Shown piece by piece: positions 43,675-54,364 of a stretch of 64,000 nt of DNA (the first letter of the stretch is position 1; every line of letters starts with the position of its first letter). The position numbers and the translations under genes are program-made. The stretch is from Phlebotomus papatasi (taxonomy: Eukaryota > Arthropoda > Insecta > Diptera > Psychodidae), in NCBI RefSeq assembly GCF_024763615.1, contig NC_077224.1, positions 84,826,712 through 84,890,711 of the forward strand, in the 5' to 3' direction. A model generated the notes under the pieces. The model was not told the DNA's origin, ran no database searches, and saw nothing but the letters and a program-made list of their open reading frames with translations.

Positions 43675-46600
43675 CTGGTGGTATGATGATATTTAAAAAT
43701 GTTGTAGCTATTCTGAAAGAAAGCGTTTGTAACCAAGCGCCTGGCAAGTTGGCCTTTTTATATGGAATTATTTGAAGCCAATTCCTAAATTGATCTCGGA
43801 CTCAGCTCACAGTTCTCCAAGGAAAAAATTTATTTAAACAAAAATTTAGTATATTTATCCCTCGATACGGAAAGGTATCTTATACAGAAAAACTTCTCAC
43901 TTTTTAAATATTTAACATAACGATTACGAGTGCAGAAAAATTCCCATACGCATTTATATGTAAAAGTAAGAAATTGGCTTCAACTTTGAAGGCCACTCGC
44001 CGGGGACTAGTTTGTAACATACGAGTACCTCATGAATGTTCTGCTGAACTCCAGGATTTCTTGCAACGAAGAGCAGAATCCATCTGATGGTTGAGCTAGT
44101 TGTATCGAGTCCAGCTCCAAATAAATCCGCCAGAACGTGTTTCAGTTGCTCATCGCTCCAAGTCTTCTCATCGTTGTTACTGATTTGGAAGCTCTTCTTC
44201 GCCTTTTCCTGCAAATAGAGCCCTAGAACGTTGTCCTTCCGTCCATCAGTGTTCGCTTTGGTGATCAAATCCTCATAGATCCTGTGAGTCTTGGCCTTTC
44301 CCTCCAGCAGAAACCTAATTCTGCGCCTGAAAGTCGGAATGTACCGCAGCAGGGGCAGGAAGTTGATACTACCGGAGACTCCAATGTGCTTGACTCCTTC
44401 CTCTTGGAGGTGCTGCAAATACCTCCACGTTGAGTCATCACTGGTGTACTTGACGCCAAAGATCAAGTCATTCAAGATATTCCCCAAATGGTGATGCAGA
44501 ATTGGCATCAAGTCCATCTCTTTCCCAATTTGTCCATTCATTTCCTGCCAGACGCGCAAATACTTGAGTGGAATGCCACATTTGGAATTCTTGCACATTG
44601 CAATTGGTGAGGAAGCAAAAAAAAAGACCATTTCTTTGACTAAAAATAAAACTCACAATTATCATTCCGTTGACACCATTGATGATTCTAGTCTCGAGAC
44701 TGTTGCGATTCTCATTGTATTTGGCCATTCCCAGCATCTTGAGCCAATTGATGCTCATCTTTCGATGATCTCGCCATAAATTGCCCTCGGAACAAATAAG
44801 ACCTATGAAGGAATTTCTGTAAGACATTTGACATGGATGGGAAGAAAGAAAATCTACAAAGTCTTGGTCAGAGATAAAATCTTCTTGACCATTGCATCGC
44901 TGACTCTAACCGTTTAGCTTTTGAAATTGTTTAAAAGTGCACGGGTTAAAGAAAAAGCTTCCCTTTTAAATTTGTTAAGGCCTATTCAGATGTAGGACAA
45001 AAATTGAAGCTTAAGCACAAAAAGCTTGAAAATTAAAAATTGAGAACAGTTGTCAGCGCCTCCTCGTGAGAAAAAACAATGCCCTCGAGCGGAGAAAAAT
45101 GTTGTTCTGAATGAAAAGGTTTTTCAAACTCGTGACTTACATGCTAAAAAAAGGCAATGTTTTCAGCATATTTTTGCTGAAAACGCTGCCTATTTTAGCT
45201 AACTGTTTTAGCGCTGGGACTTCAAAAGTACTTTTACATCATTCACCGTTTACCGATTCTCAGCCGGTTCATAAATCACTCAAAAGATCCCCCAAAATAG
45301 TTTTAAGAGTAATAGAATTGATTTTCGGACAAGAGTTACTTATCGGTTCATAACCGGTTTTTTGAATCACTCAATTGACACCTCAGGAGTAGGGTAAATG
45401 TCATAATTCAAAACTATTTCCAGACGCTTTAACTTTAACAGAAGATTCAACACAATAAGTTTATATTTTTTCTGAAGAGAATTACATAAATTTACTCCTT
45501 GACTCTTCTAGAATGTTACTAACTATTTAGTGAAAATTCTTTAAATATAATTTGAAAACTTCTTAAATACAAGAAATACACACAAGTGAAAATGCTTCTA
45601 TTGGAAACAAATGAATCCAAATGGAGACAAGGGAAGTTTCTAATTGGAAACAAACAGTGTAAGTGAAATCGCGACGAAAAGGCTTCCAAAACCTTGTTGA
45701 GTTTCTCCTGAGTGCAGGATTTGTACTTATTCCTTGGCTTTTATCCTTTCTCATCTAAAACAATAAGAAAATCTCTCCAAAAAACTCATATTTCCGGGGT
45801 TTCCTATTGAAGCATTTGCAAACACTTCAGAAAAACCCTTTTTGTTCACGAAATAGGTAATTATATTTCATTTGAAAACTTCACGTACCATTAACAATAA
45901 AGATTCGCACTTTATTTAACTAAAATTAGCCAGAAATATGACATAAATGTTAAACAAAACGAACAAACAACAGTCACCTCATTGTGTTTTTCATTGGAAA
46001 ACATGGTCGATCGATGAAAAATTCGATTGTGAAAAGGTACACTTTTAATTTTTCTGAGAAATTAACAAATTAAAATTTGTGAATATGAATAGATTTTCGC
46101 TTTATTTGGAGCAAAATTAACTAAATAATGAAATTATGGTATGGAAAATATATAAATATAGTAATTAAGTACTGTAGTTATCATGAAAACAATGACGTTT
46201 CCATTTGGAGCAGGTTTTGAATTAGTTTAATTTACCCTATTGTAAGAAAAAAAAAAGATTTCGAGAAAATTGCTGTTTTTAGTTCGTTTGACAGACTTTC
46301 TGATCAAAATCGGTTTAAAATGGGATTTATGGCAATTTTTAGTTAGAATCTTAAAGCATTTTTAAGTCGTAGGAACATTTCATAGACCATTGTACTCATG
46401 AATTGTTTATGTGTGTCTAAATCCGTTAAAAATTGAACAACAATCAAAATCTGTGCAAGATTTGACCAAGAAAGCCAACAAAAACAAAAAAAAAAAAACA
46501 AAATAACAAATTTTAGGAAGAAAAAAATCACTAGGGGAGACTGGGGCAAAAAGTCACAAAACGGATATTTTATTTTTTTACAAGTTACTCGAGCGCTTCA

Positions 46601-48571
46601 AAAATTTCTAATTAGCGCAGTTTTATAGGAAATTTACCGCTCTACAACTTTGTGAAAGTAATTTTCCTCTATTTTGTAAGGAAATACATTTATCGAGCTG
46701 TTTTCTAAAAGGTAATTTTGTGATCATTCTTAAAAATGCTGGGGCAAATAGTACCAGACATTGGGTATTATCATATTTTGATTCGCTTCTCATTACGAGA
46801 TTCCGTAAATTTGAAAAAATACCTAGAGGACATATTTTCATAGAAAATTTATTCATCTACACCTTTGTAAAATACTGTTTTCTCTTCGAGAAAAGTAAGA
46901 AAACGAGGAAAGCGCTTTTCAATCTATTTCAGAAAAAAAAAACACAAAAGACTGCAAACCGTTTGACCAATGCAAACAACAAGCGGCGAGACGCGGAAAT
47001 GACGTTTCTTTTCGCCGTGAGACATCAGAAATTGCTTCGCTTTTTTGTTACTTTTTACCCCAAGTGGGCATTTTTAATAAAAAAATTTCTGGAGAAAAGA
47101 ACTTTTGTGAAATTCTAAAATAGATAGCGAATTCGTATTCAAAAAATCCAAATTATTTAGAAAATATTCACCAGTGCATTAATTTTGGAAAATAAGTAGG
47201 TAATAATTGTTATCTTCTGTACGGTAAATATTTCAAAAATAGGGCTATAAAATTTCGATATTTTTTATTTTCTAAATTCCTTGTTCGAATTCTAAGAAAC
47301 TTATACGACATTGAAGAAGGTCTATGGAGACTATCTATAGAAAAAAAATTGAGCTGCTATCTTTTTTTTTATTTTGGAAGATATTGAATTTTGAAATTTT
47401 CGATTTGTGACTTTTTACCCGGTCTCCCCTACTGAGATTTTCAATTTGAAAATAGGGAAAGGCTTTCAGATTTCGCACATATTCTGGCTTCCAATATTTC
47501 ATATTTTGTCCATATTTTTTGACGAATCTGACCTAATTTCTTCAAGAGTGTGACTTAAATATTGTTCGAAGCCAAAGCGTGTGCAAAGCCTGAAGACTTT
47601 CACCTACTAGGATTATTTTGAAAATTTTTGGGGAAAATCCTTTGCACTAAAATTTAATTTATAATTTAATTTGCACGCACTTGTACTTGTCACCACTACG
47701 AGAACACCTCTAGAGAATCTCAGCTACTATAAGCTTATCTAGGTATATCTCTGTTTTATTAAATGTCTAAACAGAGGGAATAGCATTGATTTGAAGCATA
47801 AAAAATCAACAAAATGCTTAGAATTTGATTGTGTGAATTCAGATTGTGTTAAAAGTTTTAAAATATATCGAATATCAAAAGGGCGGTAAGCTGATTTAGT
47901 ATGTGGAAGAATTTCACAAGATTTTCTCAAGAACTTAGGAGTCAGATTGAATTCTTAGAAAACGCCCACGGGACTGGGAAAGATGATCAAAGAAGGATTC
48001 CAAAGAATACCAAAAATATGAGTCACAATTCCCTTTTTCCATTCATGCGAACTCTTTCGTTTCTTTGTGGATTATTTTTCTTTTGCCGGTGGAATTCTTA
48101 TGACGTCAAAGAATTCCAAAGAAGACCATTAACATCCTGCCGTCTAGACTCTGTTTGGATTTTTTATTTGTGCTTTTGCTTTGGGCTAAAATGAACTTGC
48201 CCCTGAGGTTTCTCTCTCGACCGGACATTGAAGTCTTTCGTTTACTCACCGTAGCCACCCATAATACCATGGGTTAGGTACAGAGGTGCTCTTCCAGTGA
48301 ACTCTTCGCGTCTCAGAACATCGCGAATTAGTGCTGCATCTGAGAGAACCACCGTGTAAATTGATCCCAAACGCAGCCCAAAGATCTTTCCATATTTCTT
48401 GGACATCTTCGTCAAAGTGATGTAGGGCTTTTGACTGTCGAGAGCCAACAGTGATCCCACAATTGGGTATCCCCAGGGTCCTGGTGGAGTATCTCTCTGC
48501 AGGTAAAGTTTAGTCAAGAAGATGACCAACATCACCACGAAAATCGCACAAAGTATCTGCAAATTAATCAT
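43189..48571 (-). CDS. phm: Cytochrome P450 CYP306A1 (phantom), ecdysteroid 25-hydroxylase (4 coding exons)
   Basis: Exons on the - strand are 48571-48250, 44802-44657, 44544-44029 and 43674-43189, giving 489 residues. Motifs: an N-terminal hydrophobic anchor (1-20), PPGPWGYP (29-36), helix C WRDHRK (117-122), helix I GAGLDTTS (299-306), EGQR (355-358), PTRF (410-413) and the haem loop FQSGKRICLG (429-438, ligand Cys436). In the family, the microsomal enzyme hydroxylates C25 of the ketodiol in prothoracic gland and ovary. Assignment rests on the CYP2-clan layout, the phantom-like sequence around helices C, I and the haem loop, and the neighbouring Cyp18a1, its usual arthropod partner. The exon 3 acceptor at 44545 was chosen because it aligns with CYP18A1 without gaps; an acceptor at 44590 would add 15 residues. 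The first intron is 3.4 kb and full of MITEs. Confidence 0.93.
44029..44544 (-). CDS. phm: phm coding exon 3
   Basis: The acceptor GTCTGGCAG lies before EMNGQIGKEMDLMPIL. The exon includes FLPLLRYIP and helix I ADLFGAGLDTTSS and ends NIHE at GTACTC, a weak but usable donor. The frame stays open upstream to 44631, so the 5' edge is less certain than the 3' edge; 44589 is the alternative start. Confidence 0.85.
44657..44802 (-). CDS. phm: phm coding exon 2
   Basis: The acceptor CCTTCATAG completes the split Gly codon, then LICSEGNLWRDHRKM (helix C). It ends GVNGMII at a GTGAGT donor (phase 0), eight codons beyond the corresponding Cyp18a1 intron. Confidence 0.92.
45031..45100 (+). repeat. 65-bp conserved dispersed element, copy 3
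   Basis: TTGAGAACAGTTGTCAGCGC then CAATGCCCTCGAGCGGAGAA, the most diverged of the three copies, inside phm intron 1. Confidence 0.65.
46050..46242 (+). repeat. Dispersed repeat without MITE insertion (empty site)
   Basis: Collinear with the sequence flanking the MITE at 14334-14575: ATTAACAAATTAAAATTT runs directly into TTTTCGCTTTATTTGGAGCA with only a short gap. Confidence 0.7.
46532..47431. mobile_element. 900-bp MITE, TAGGGGAGACTGGGGCAAAA ends
   Basis: TAGGGGAGACTGGGGCAAAA with AGTCAC at the left, GTGACTTTTTACCC and GGTCTCCCCTA at the right; TA edges. Sub-terminal GCTGGGGCAAATAGT at about 46740 repeats the end theme. No transposase. Confidence 0.8.
47453..47606. mobile_element. MITE related to 42885-43089, eroded ends
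   Basis: TAGGGAAAGGCTTTCAGATT at the left, GCCTGAAGACTTTCACCTA at the right; ATTCTGGCTTC and GTGACTTAAAT are shared with 42885-43089. Confidence 0.65.
48250..48571 (-). CDS. phm: phm coding exon 1
   Basis: Starts MINLQILCAIFVV (membrane anchor), then the proline hinge at residues 29-36, and ends HGIMGGY plus one base before GTGAGT (phase 1). This is the same aligned position and phase as the first intron of Cyp18a1. Confidence 0.92.
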
Positions 48572-49479
48572 GTCTCAATGCTTCTGCACAAAATCCTCAA
48601 GCACTATCCCTTACAGTGATCATATTTGACTTCCCTATCACACTTTATTCACAAGATAACCACTCTCTGGAGCACTCAAAATAACACTGAGGCAAGATGA
48701 AAAATATCAACTTCATGCAAGCTGAGAGGATGGAAGAAAAGTGCTGAAATACGCGATCCCTATCGCATATGACTTTTTTTTTATCTGAATCAACACAACT
48801 CTAGTTCATTTTACTATCAAATTTCAATTGTGATATTTATTTATGTGCATTCCATTTGGGCGACAAACACTCTTCCTGAGCATCTGAAATGCAAATAGAC
48901 GCGCTTCAGAGACGTATTTTGAGATTTTTCTTCTCTAGACCTTCCTTATTTATCGCTTGGGCTGTTATTCGCTTGATATGCGAAGTTAGAATTTTACTAA
49001 AGTCAGCAGAATCGCGATACTGATGATATATTTTATCTCGAACAGCTGTATGTTGGTTTCTTCTATGCATAAGAAGTATACAGAGAAAAAACTAGTGATA
49101 AGCCTAGATCAGCTTATTGTAGGTGAATGATAACTTTTCGACACTATCGAATCGATAATATCGATAAACCTATATCTGTTAGATTAAATGGATGTCAACT
49201 TTTTACGCATTGATGGATAATTTATTGTGACATTCTTAAAAGAATGTGACTGTTAATAAATATCTGTATTAGTTACAGGAAGTGCAGCTATCGTTCAAAT
49301 TTTTCAGAATCGATAGTATCGAAAACAAGTTATCATATCACTCCTGAACTTGAGGGACGCCATTCAATTATCTTGAATCAAATTCGTGAAATTATACAAA
49401 TTTTGTATTTAAACCAAAATATCAAGGATTTGGATAGAGTGACAGAAAAGTGATATATGGGTAAAATGTAGACCAGAAT

Positions 49480-49930
49480 GTTCTCTATAATTTTGCCATA
49501 GAACTTGATCTAATCGATTAATCATAAGCCGAGATAATCGAGGTTGTTTGTTTCTGAACTCGTTTTTTCGACCAGAGCGCCCCAAGTGTTCATTTGATGA
49601 ACTTCAACTATATCAAAGAATTGTTGTATTTTGTGAGACTTTCCAGTTAATAACCCTATTTTAAGTGTCTTGGTCGAGTAGAAGCAGTCAAATTGTCATT
49701 GGCGTTAAAATCGGACAGATGACATTGTCTGCTCTACAATTATGCTGAAGTAATCATCAAGATCGGTTAAACATGTGTCGAGATAATTGAGGTTATATGT
49801 TATGAAAATTGTTTTTTCGACTGTGGCGCACCTGGTGTTAGTCCCACGAAGTTTAAATGTCCCAGAAAGATGTAGTGCTTTGCGATACCTTTAATTTGCT
49901 CCCTCATACTTCAAAATCGGTTAGATAGAA
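49480..49930. repeat. Tandem duplication with unit of about 260 bp
   Basis: GAGATAATCGAGGTTGTTTG at about 49532 and GAGATAATTGAGGTTATATG at about 49780 start related blocks, each followed by GTTTTTTCGAC and a GCGC word. Confidence 0.5.
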
Positions 49931-50348
49931 CCGAGGATATGATGTTTTGAATTTCGTGTACTTTGACCCCTCACATCTCCGTTTCTATTTTAACCACAGC
50001 GAACCCACGCTACTTTTTGGAAACTGGAGGGCATGAAATTTTGGTAGGATTATAATAGGTGAGATTGTTAAGAATCTCACCTAATACAAGAATATCTAAG
50101 GAGTGTTTAAGTGGCTCTCAGTCAGAGTGAACCATAAGCGGCGATCGGCAAACTTGTGCCGATCTGGAGCTAAAAATCGAGATTTCGGTAAAATTTGGCC
50201 AGAAATCGTCAGATCGGCGTATTAATTAACAAAAATCGGTAGATCTGCTCGATTTTAGGGAAGAACCAGCAGCTTTAAATATCAGTTCGATCTCATGAAG
50301 TATAGCGTTCGTTTAAACTCGTGTTATATCTTAAATTTCCTACATTAC

Positions 50349-50557
50349 CTTTAACACTTTTTGGGTATAAAAATATATCAACATTTTTTAATGTTAATTT
50401 TGCACTTTTCTAAGGATAAAATTAACATGAAAAAGGATAACTTTAACCCCTAATACACCTAAAAAGTATAATATTTACACCGATTTCGGATGAATACTAC
50501 AGGGTAACATAAACATTTCCGGAATGTTATTTTAACTTTTTCGGATTTCTCTCAGTG
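50349..50557. mobile_element. Truncated copy of the CACTGAGAGAAA MITE
   Basis: Reverse complement of most of 4211-4467, ending ATTTCTCTCAGTG. The opposite end is missing before CTTTAACACTTTTTGG. Confidence 0.8.
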
Positions 50558-51392
50558 GACACACTAATGTTTAAGCGGAAATTCTGCTGAAATTCTGCCA
50601 AATTGGCAGACTGTCACGGGATCGGCACAAATTTTGTACACAAAATTATGCAGATCGGCACAATTTTTGTAAAAGATCGGTAGATCAGCACTCGAGTGAG
50701 GGGGGTTATCTACCCCTTGAGAATGTCTATCCGTTGAAGACATTGCTTCGTTGTGAATGGGCTCTCATATCATAGGTTCCCATTCGCGGCTATGCGAGAC
50801 ATTATCGAAAATTTGAAATAAATTATAAAATTTTTAATACTCTATTTAGTTTGACTTCAATTGGATCACCATGTTCATTGTTAAAGCATGTCCACGATAA
50901 AATTGTTCCAAATGATTTGATATTTTTATGACAGATGCCACTAGCTCCGCTTTTTTGTTGTATATAAACATTGTAACACATTTTTTTACCTTTCTTTTGG
51001 TGGAACTCTTATCAAATTCTGTTCATTTTTACAAATGTACCATCTACCAATTGTAGACGTTGCAAATATCCTGGCAGTTATAAACGTTACTATTCAAATC
51101 CGAAACAACCAAGAACCGCGGTGATGATCTAGTACAGACCTTGATGCCAATCAAATACTTGAATAAAAAAACTAATATATCTAATAAATCTACAATTAAT
51201 TAAAGTTTCAAAAAATATTTTTTTTTATATTATGTAAACTTCATTTTTAAAGTATTATTCTTGGGAACAATTTTATCGTGGACACGCTTTAGAGTTCCAT
51301 TTACCTTTTAGCCACGACACTATTGGAGAATCAAAGTCTACTTGTGTTTGCATCCATATTAGGTTTTTCTCATGAGTTCTACCGCTAAATAA

Positions 51393-52303
51393 TACTCCCT
51401 CCGTTCCGAAATAAGTCGTACGTTTGGGGAAAAATTAGGGATTAAGGAATCGTTTGAGAGAATGTTTTCGTTATTTGCAAATATCTTGTGTATGAACTAT
51501 CCTTCATGTTCATGGATAATATGAGGATCCTATCACGATGGTATGTTGAGGATTCGATATGTTGAAGTTGTCCATTTTTCGCGTTTTTTTCAAAGAGCTC
51601 CGGTAGATAGTTAATTACTACAAGATAGACTGTGATTAACATTACAGGCTAGAATTTGTTCTAAATTTTTAGTATGCAGAAGTAGAACTCAACAGTTATT
51701 ACCGATATGACATTTTTTATTGCTCAAATTTTGCAGAATGAGCAATAAAAAGAACATCCTTTTTTATGTGTTCGAATATCTGGATGCAAAATGGTGAGAG
51801 ATAGGGACTTGAGACCTTCAGTGGATCCCTCATAAGTTGACCCTGGGACAATTTATATGTTTCTCTAAGACATATTCTGAATTGAAAAAAAAAAGAAATC
51901 GCACGACGTGTTTTCGAGCAATCCCAAAAAACATGATTTTGAAGGGAAAGGGAAGGAGTGGGGGCAAAATAAAGAACATATTAATGGTCCCAGGGTCAAC
52001 TTATGGGGGGGTCACCCGAAGGTCCCAAGTCTGTATCTCTCATCATTCTGCACCTATTTTAGATTGAAAATAAAACACCAAAAATAAGACATTTTTAAGA
52101 CATTCGTTCCTCAACTTACCATCAAGACTGGACCCCAATTTTAGTACTGGACATTAGCAATAGTTCTTACAAGAGATAATTGTTGATACACAAAACATTT
52201 ACCAACAAACTTTCCCTTAATTCCAATTTTTCCCAAACGTATGACTTATTTCGGAACAAGAATTTTTCCCAAACGTACGACTTATTTCGGAACGGAGGGA
52301 GTA
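51393..52303. mobile_element. Stowaway-ended element (911 bp)
   Basis: TA-CTCCCTCCGTTCCGAAAT at the left and ATTTCGGAACGGAGGGAG-TA at the right. The match extends inward about 32 bp (AAGTCGTACGTTTGGG). A second copy of the right end lies at 52230-52258. Contains the nested inverted repeat at 51785-52053. Confidence 0.85.
51785..52053. mobile_element. Inverted-repeat element nested in the Stowaway-ended element
   Basis: CATAAGTTGACCCTGGGAC at the left and GTCCCAGGGTCAACTTATG at the right, with GAGAGATAGGGACTTGAGAC against AAGTCTGTATCTCTC further out. Arms about 66 bp. Confidence 0.7.
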
Positions 52304-52389
52304 TTTAATTCAGAAAAGTAATTCGAGACTAGTTTTGAGGTATAGTAAAAGTGAAAAGTTTGACCATTTCACAAGGCTAAAACTATAAC

Positions 52390-52718
52390 TACAGTGCTGT
52401 CTCTCTATATGCATAGTTTGGGTACTATTTTATTGACAGTTCTCTCTCTGAATATGCACAAATTTTTTTGAAATTCCTAACGGTTTTTTTCTTTTAATAA
52501 ATTATTAATTTTTTATTTTTCTAGAATTTCCCGTGTTATTTTAACTATAATATGAGACAGAAAAAATAAAAATAAGAAAATTAAAAACGTGAAAAATTAG
52601 TTACCAAGAACATAATTTACTTTATTACTTTTTCAAAATGTAAACAAATTGATTTTGAATGCAACTGACACAAATGCTGTGCATCGACACGTTATGCATA
52701 TAGAGAGACAGCACTGTA
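52390..52718. mobile_element. MITE, TACAGTGCTGTCTCTCTATA ends
   Basis: TACAGTGCTGTCTCTCTATA with TGCATA at the left; TATGCATATAGAGAGACAGC then ACTGTA at the right. About 25-bp perfect ends with TA edges, suggesting a Tc1/mariner-type source. Confidence 0.88.
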
Positions 52719-54364
52719 GATCTCTAGAAAAAACTCACCTAATGGTTTGTTCCTGAGATTAAATATTCCTTCAGATTGTTATAATCCCCCAAAGCGGGTC
52801 TTGGCTAAAATACCATATAAATACATAATTTCGGTTGTACCCAACGCACAAGAATATGCAATATTTCTTGAGTTAATTTATTAAAAAAGAGGATTAGTTT
52901 TGAAGTTAATTCGATAATAATGTTTATGGCAATCTTGATGTTTTTGCTCATATTAACAAAGTGTTATAATTCTCCTGACTGCATCGAGACACAGATACAG
53001 TGACAATTAATAAATGCAATTCCCCTGAGATGTTTTCCTTCTGCATACACTTTATAATTTTCCTGCATTCACATAATTGCATATGCTCAACACGCGACTC
53101 TGGCCATTGACCGTATTGATATTTTGTTTACATTATTTCGTCGTCAACTTTCTCATCTGCCTTGGACACTTCTTTTGCACAAAAGCTTTTTGGCGGAGGC
53201 TTTTTTCGTGAACGGAATGGAAGAGCCCCCAAAAGTGATGCATGAAATTGTCCCAATTGCATTTAATGCTGTCTCTCAATATTTTTATGTGAACATTTCC
53301 ACGCCTTTCCGCTACGTTCTTTTTGCATGTTGACCGATCGTGAAAGAAATCTCAATGAGGCTTTTTTTGTGTAACCACAACTTGGTCATCTTAAAAGCAG
53401 AGATGGTATGCTTCTTATCTCAAAGCATTTTTCCGCTTGGCTCAACGATAATCTTCAAGGGGTGATTCATCCTCATTTCAAGCTGTCTAATTTACGCAGA
53501 TGAAATTGACGTTGAAAGCGTACTACAGGGGTATTTCGAAATGCACTGGTGGGTCTTGGGAAATATTTATTAGCGGTCCAATCCTAAGATAAAATCAATA
53601 GAACTCATTAAACGACATGCTATGCACTGGTGAGTTTGGCAAGATCCCTTTCAGTTATTTGCTCTTGAAATTCCGGCTATTAGAATTATCTTTCCATCTG
53701 TTATAATTTCTCCAAGTGTGTCTCGACTAAAATATAAAGTATGCCAGTTTTTGTTATTGTCAGAATCTGTAAGGAATTTGTGTGATTGTCACAATCATCC
53801 AATTGCACAAATTTACGGTTTAGGTATTTCTTGCATCATTAGTACATCATAAAGAGACCTAATTTTCAACGCAATACTTTTAAAAAAGCTTAAAAATAAG
53901 CAAAACATGACAGAGTAGAGCTCTATTCGAGATTGCTATTTCGAAACGGAAATTTCGAAACACATTCAATCGTTTATTTAGACTTTTAAACGCATAAGTA
54001 GTAATTTAATTCGATTTATTAATACAATTTAAAAAGAAGAAATAGAAAATATGGTGTCAATCTTGTATCAATCCTTTACTCGATATTATAACACTATAGA
54101 ATTTTATTGTTTTTACTTTAGGTTTTCTAGTCGTTATGACTGATTTATAACTATTTCTGAAAAATAGAAATTCTCGAAAAAATTTCGAAAATGTAGCTTT
54201 TTACATTGTAAAAGAGATTTGGAATAAAAATAAAGAAAAATGTTGAAATAAATAGAAATGTCAGATGGAGTTAATATTACCTTTCACAAGTACAGTTTGA
54301 AAAATTCGAAGATCTATTGAAAGGCCAAAAAAAAGACATTCTTATTTCTTTATAAATCCGCAAC

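Larger units (their letters stand above)
44803..48249 (-). other. phm intron 1 (3.4 kb)
   Basis: Phase-1 intron with GTGAGT donor. It contains a 65-bp element, a repeat copy and two MITEs, listed separately; the rest is AT-rich and unassigned. Confidence 0.85.

Noticed and set aside
53124..53333. 69-codon frame that looked exon-like
   Set aside because: No flanking splice logic, no domain and no similarity recognised; in a stretch without other coding signals.
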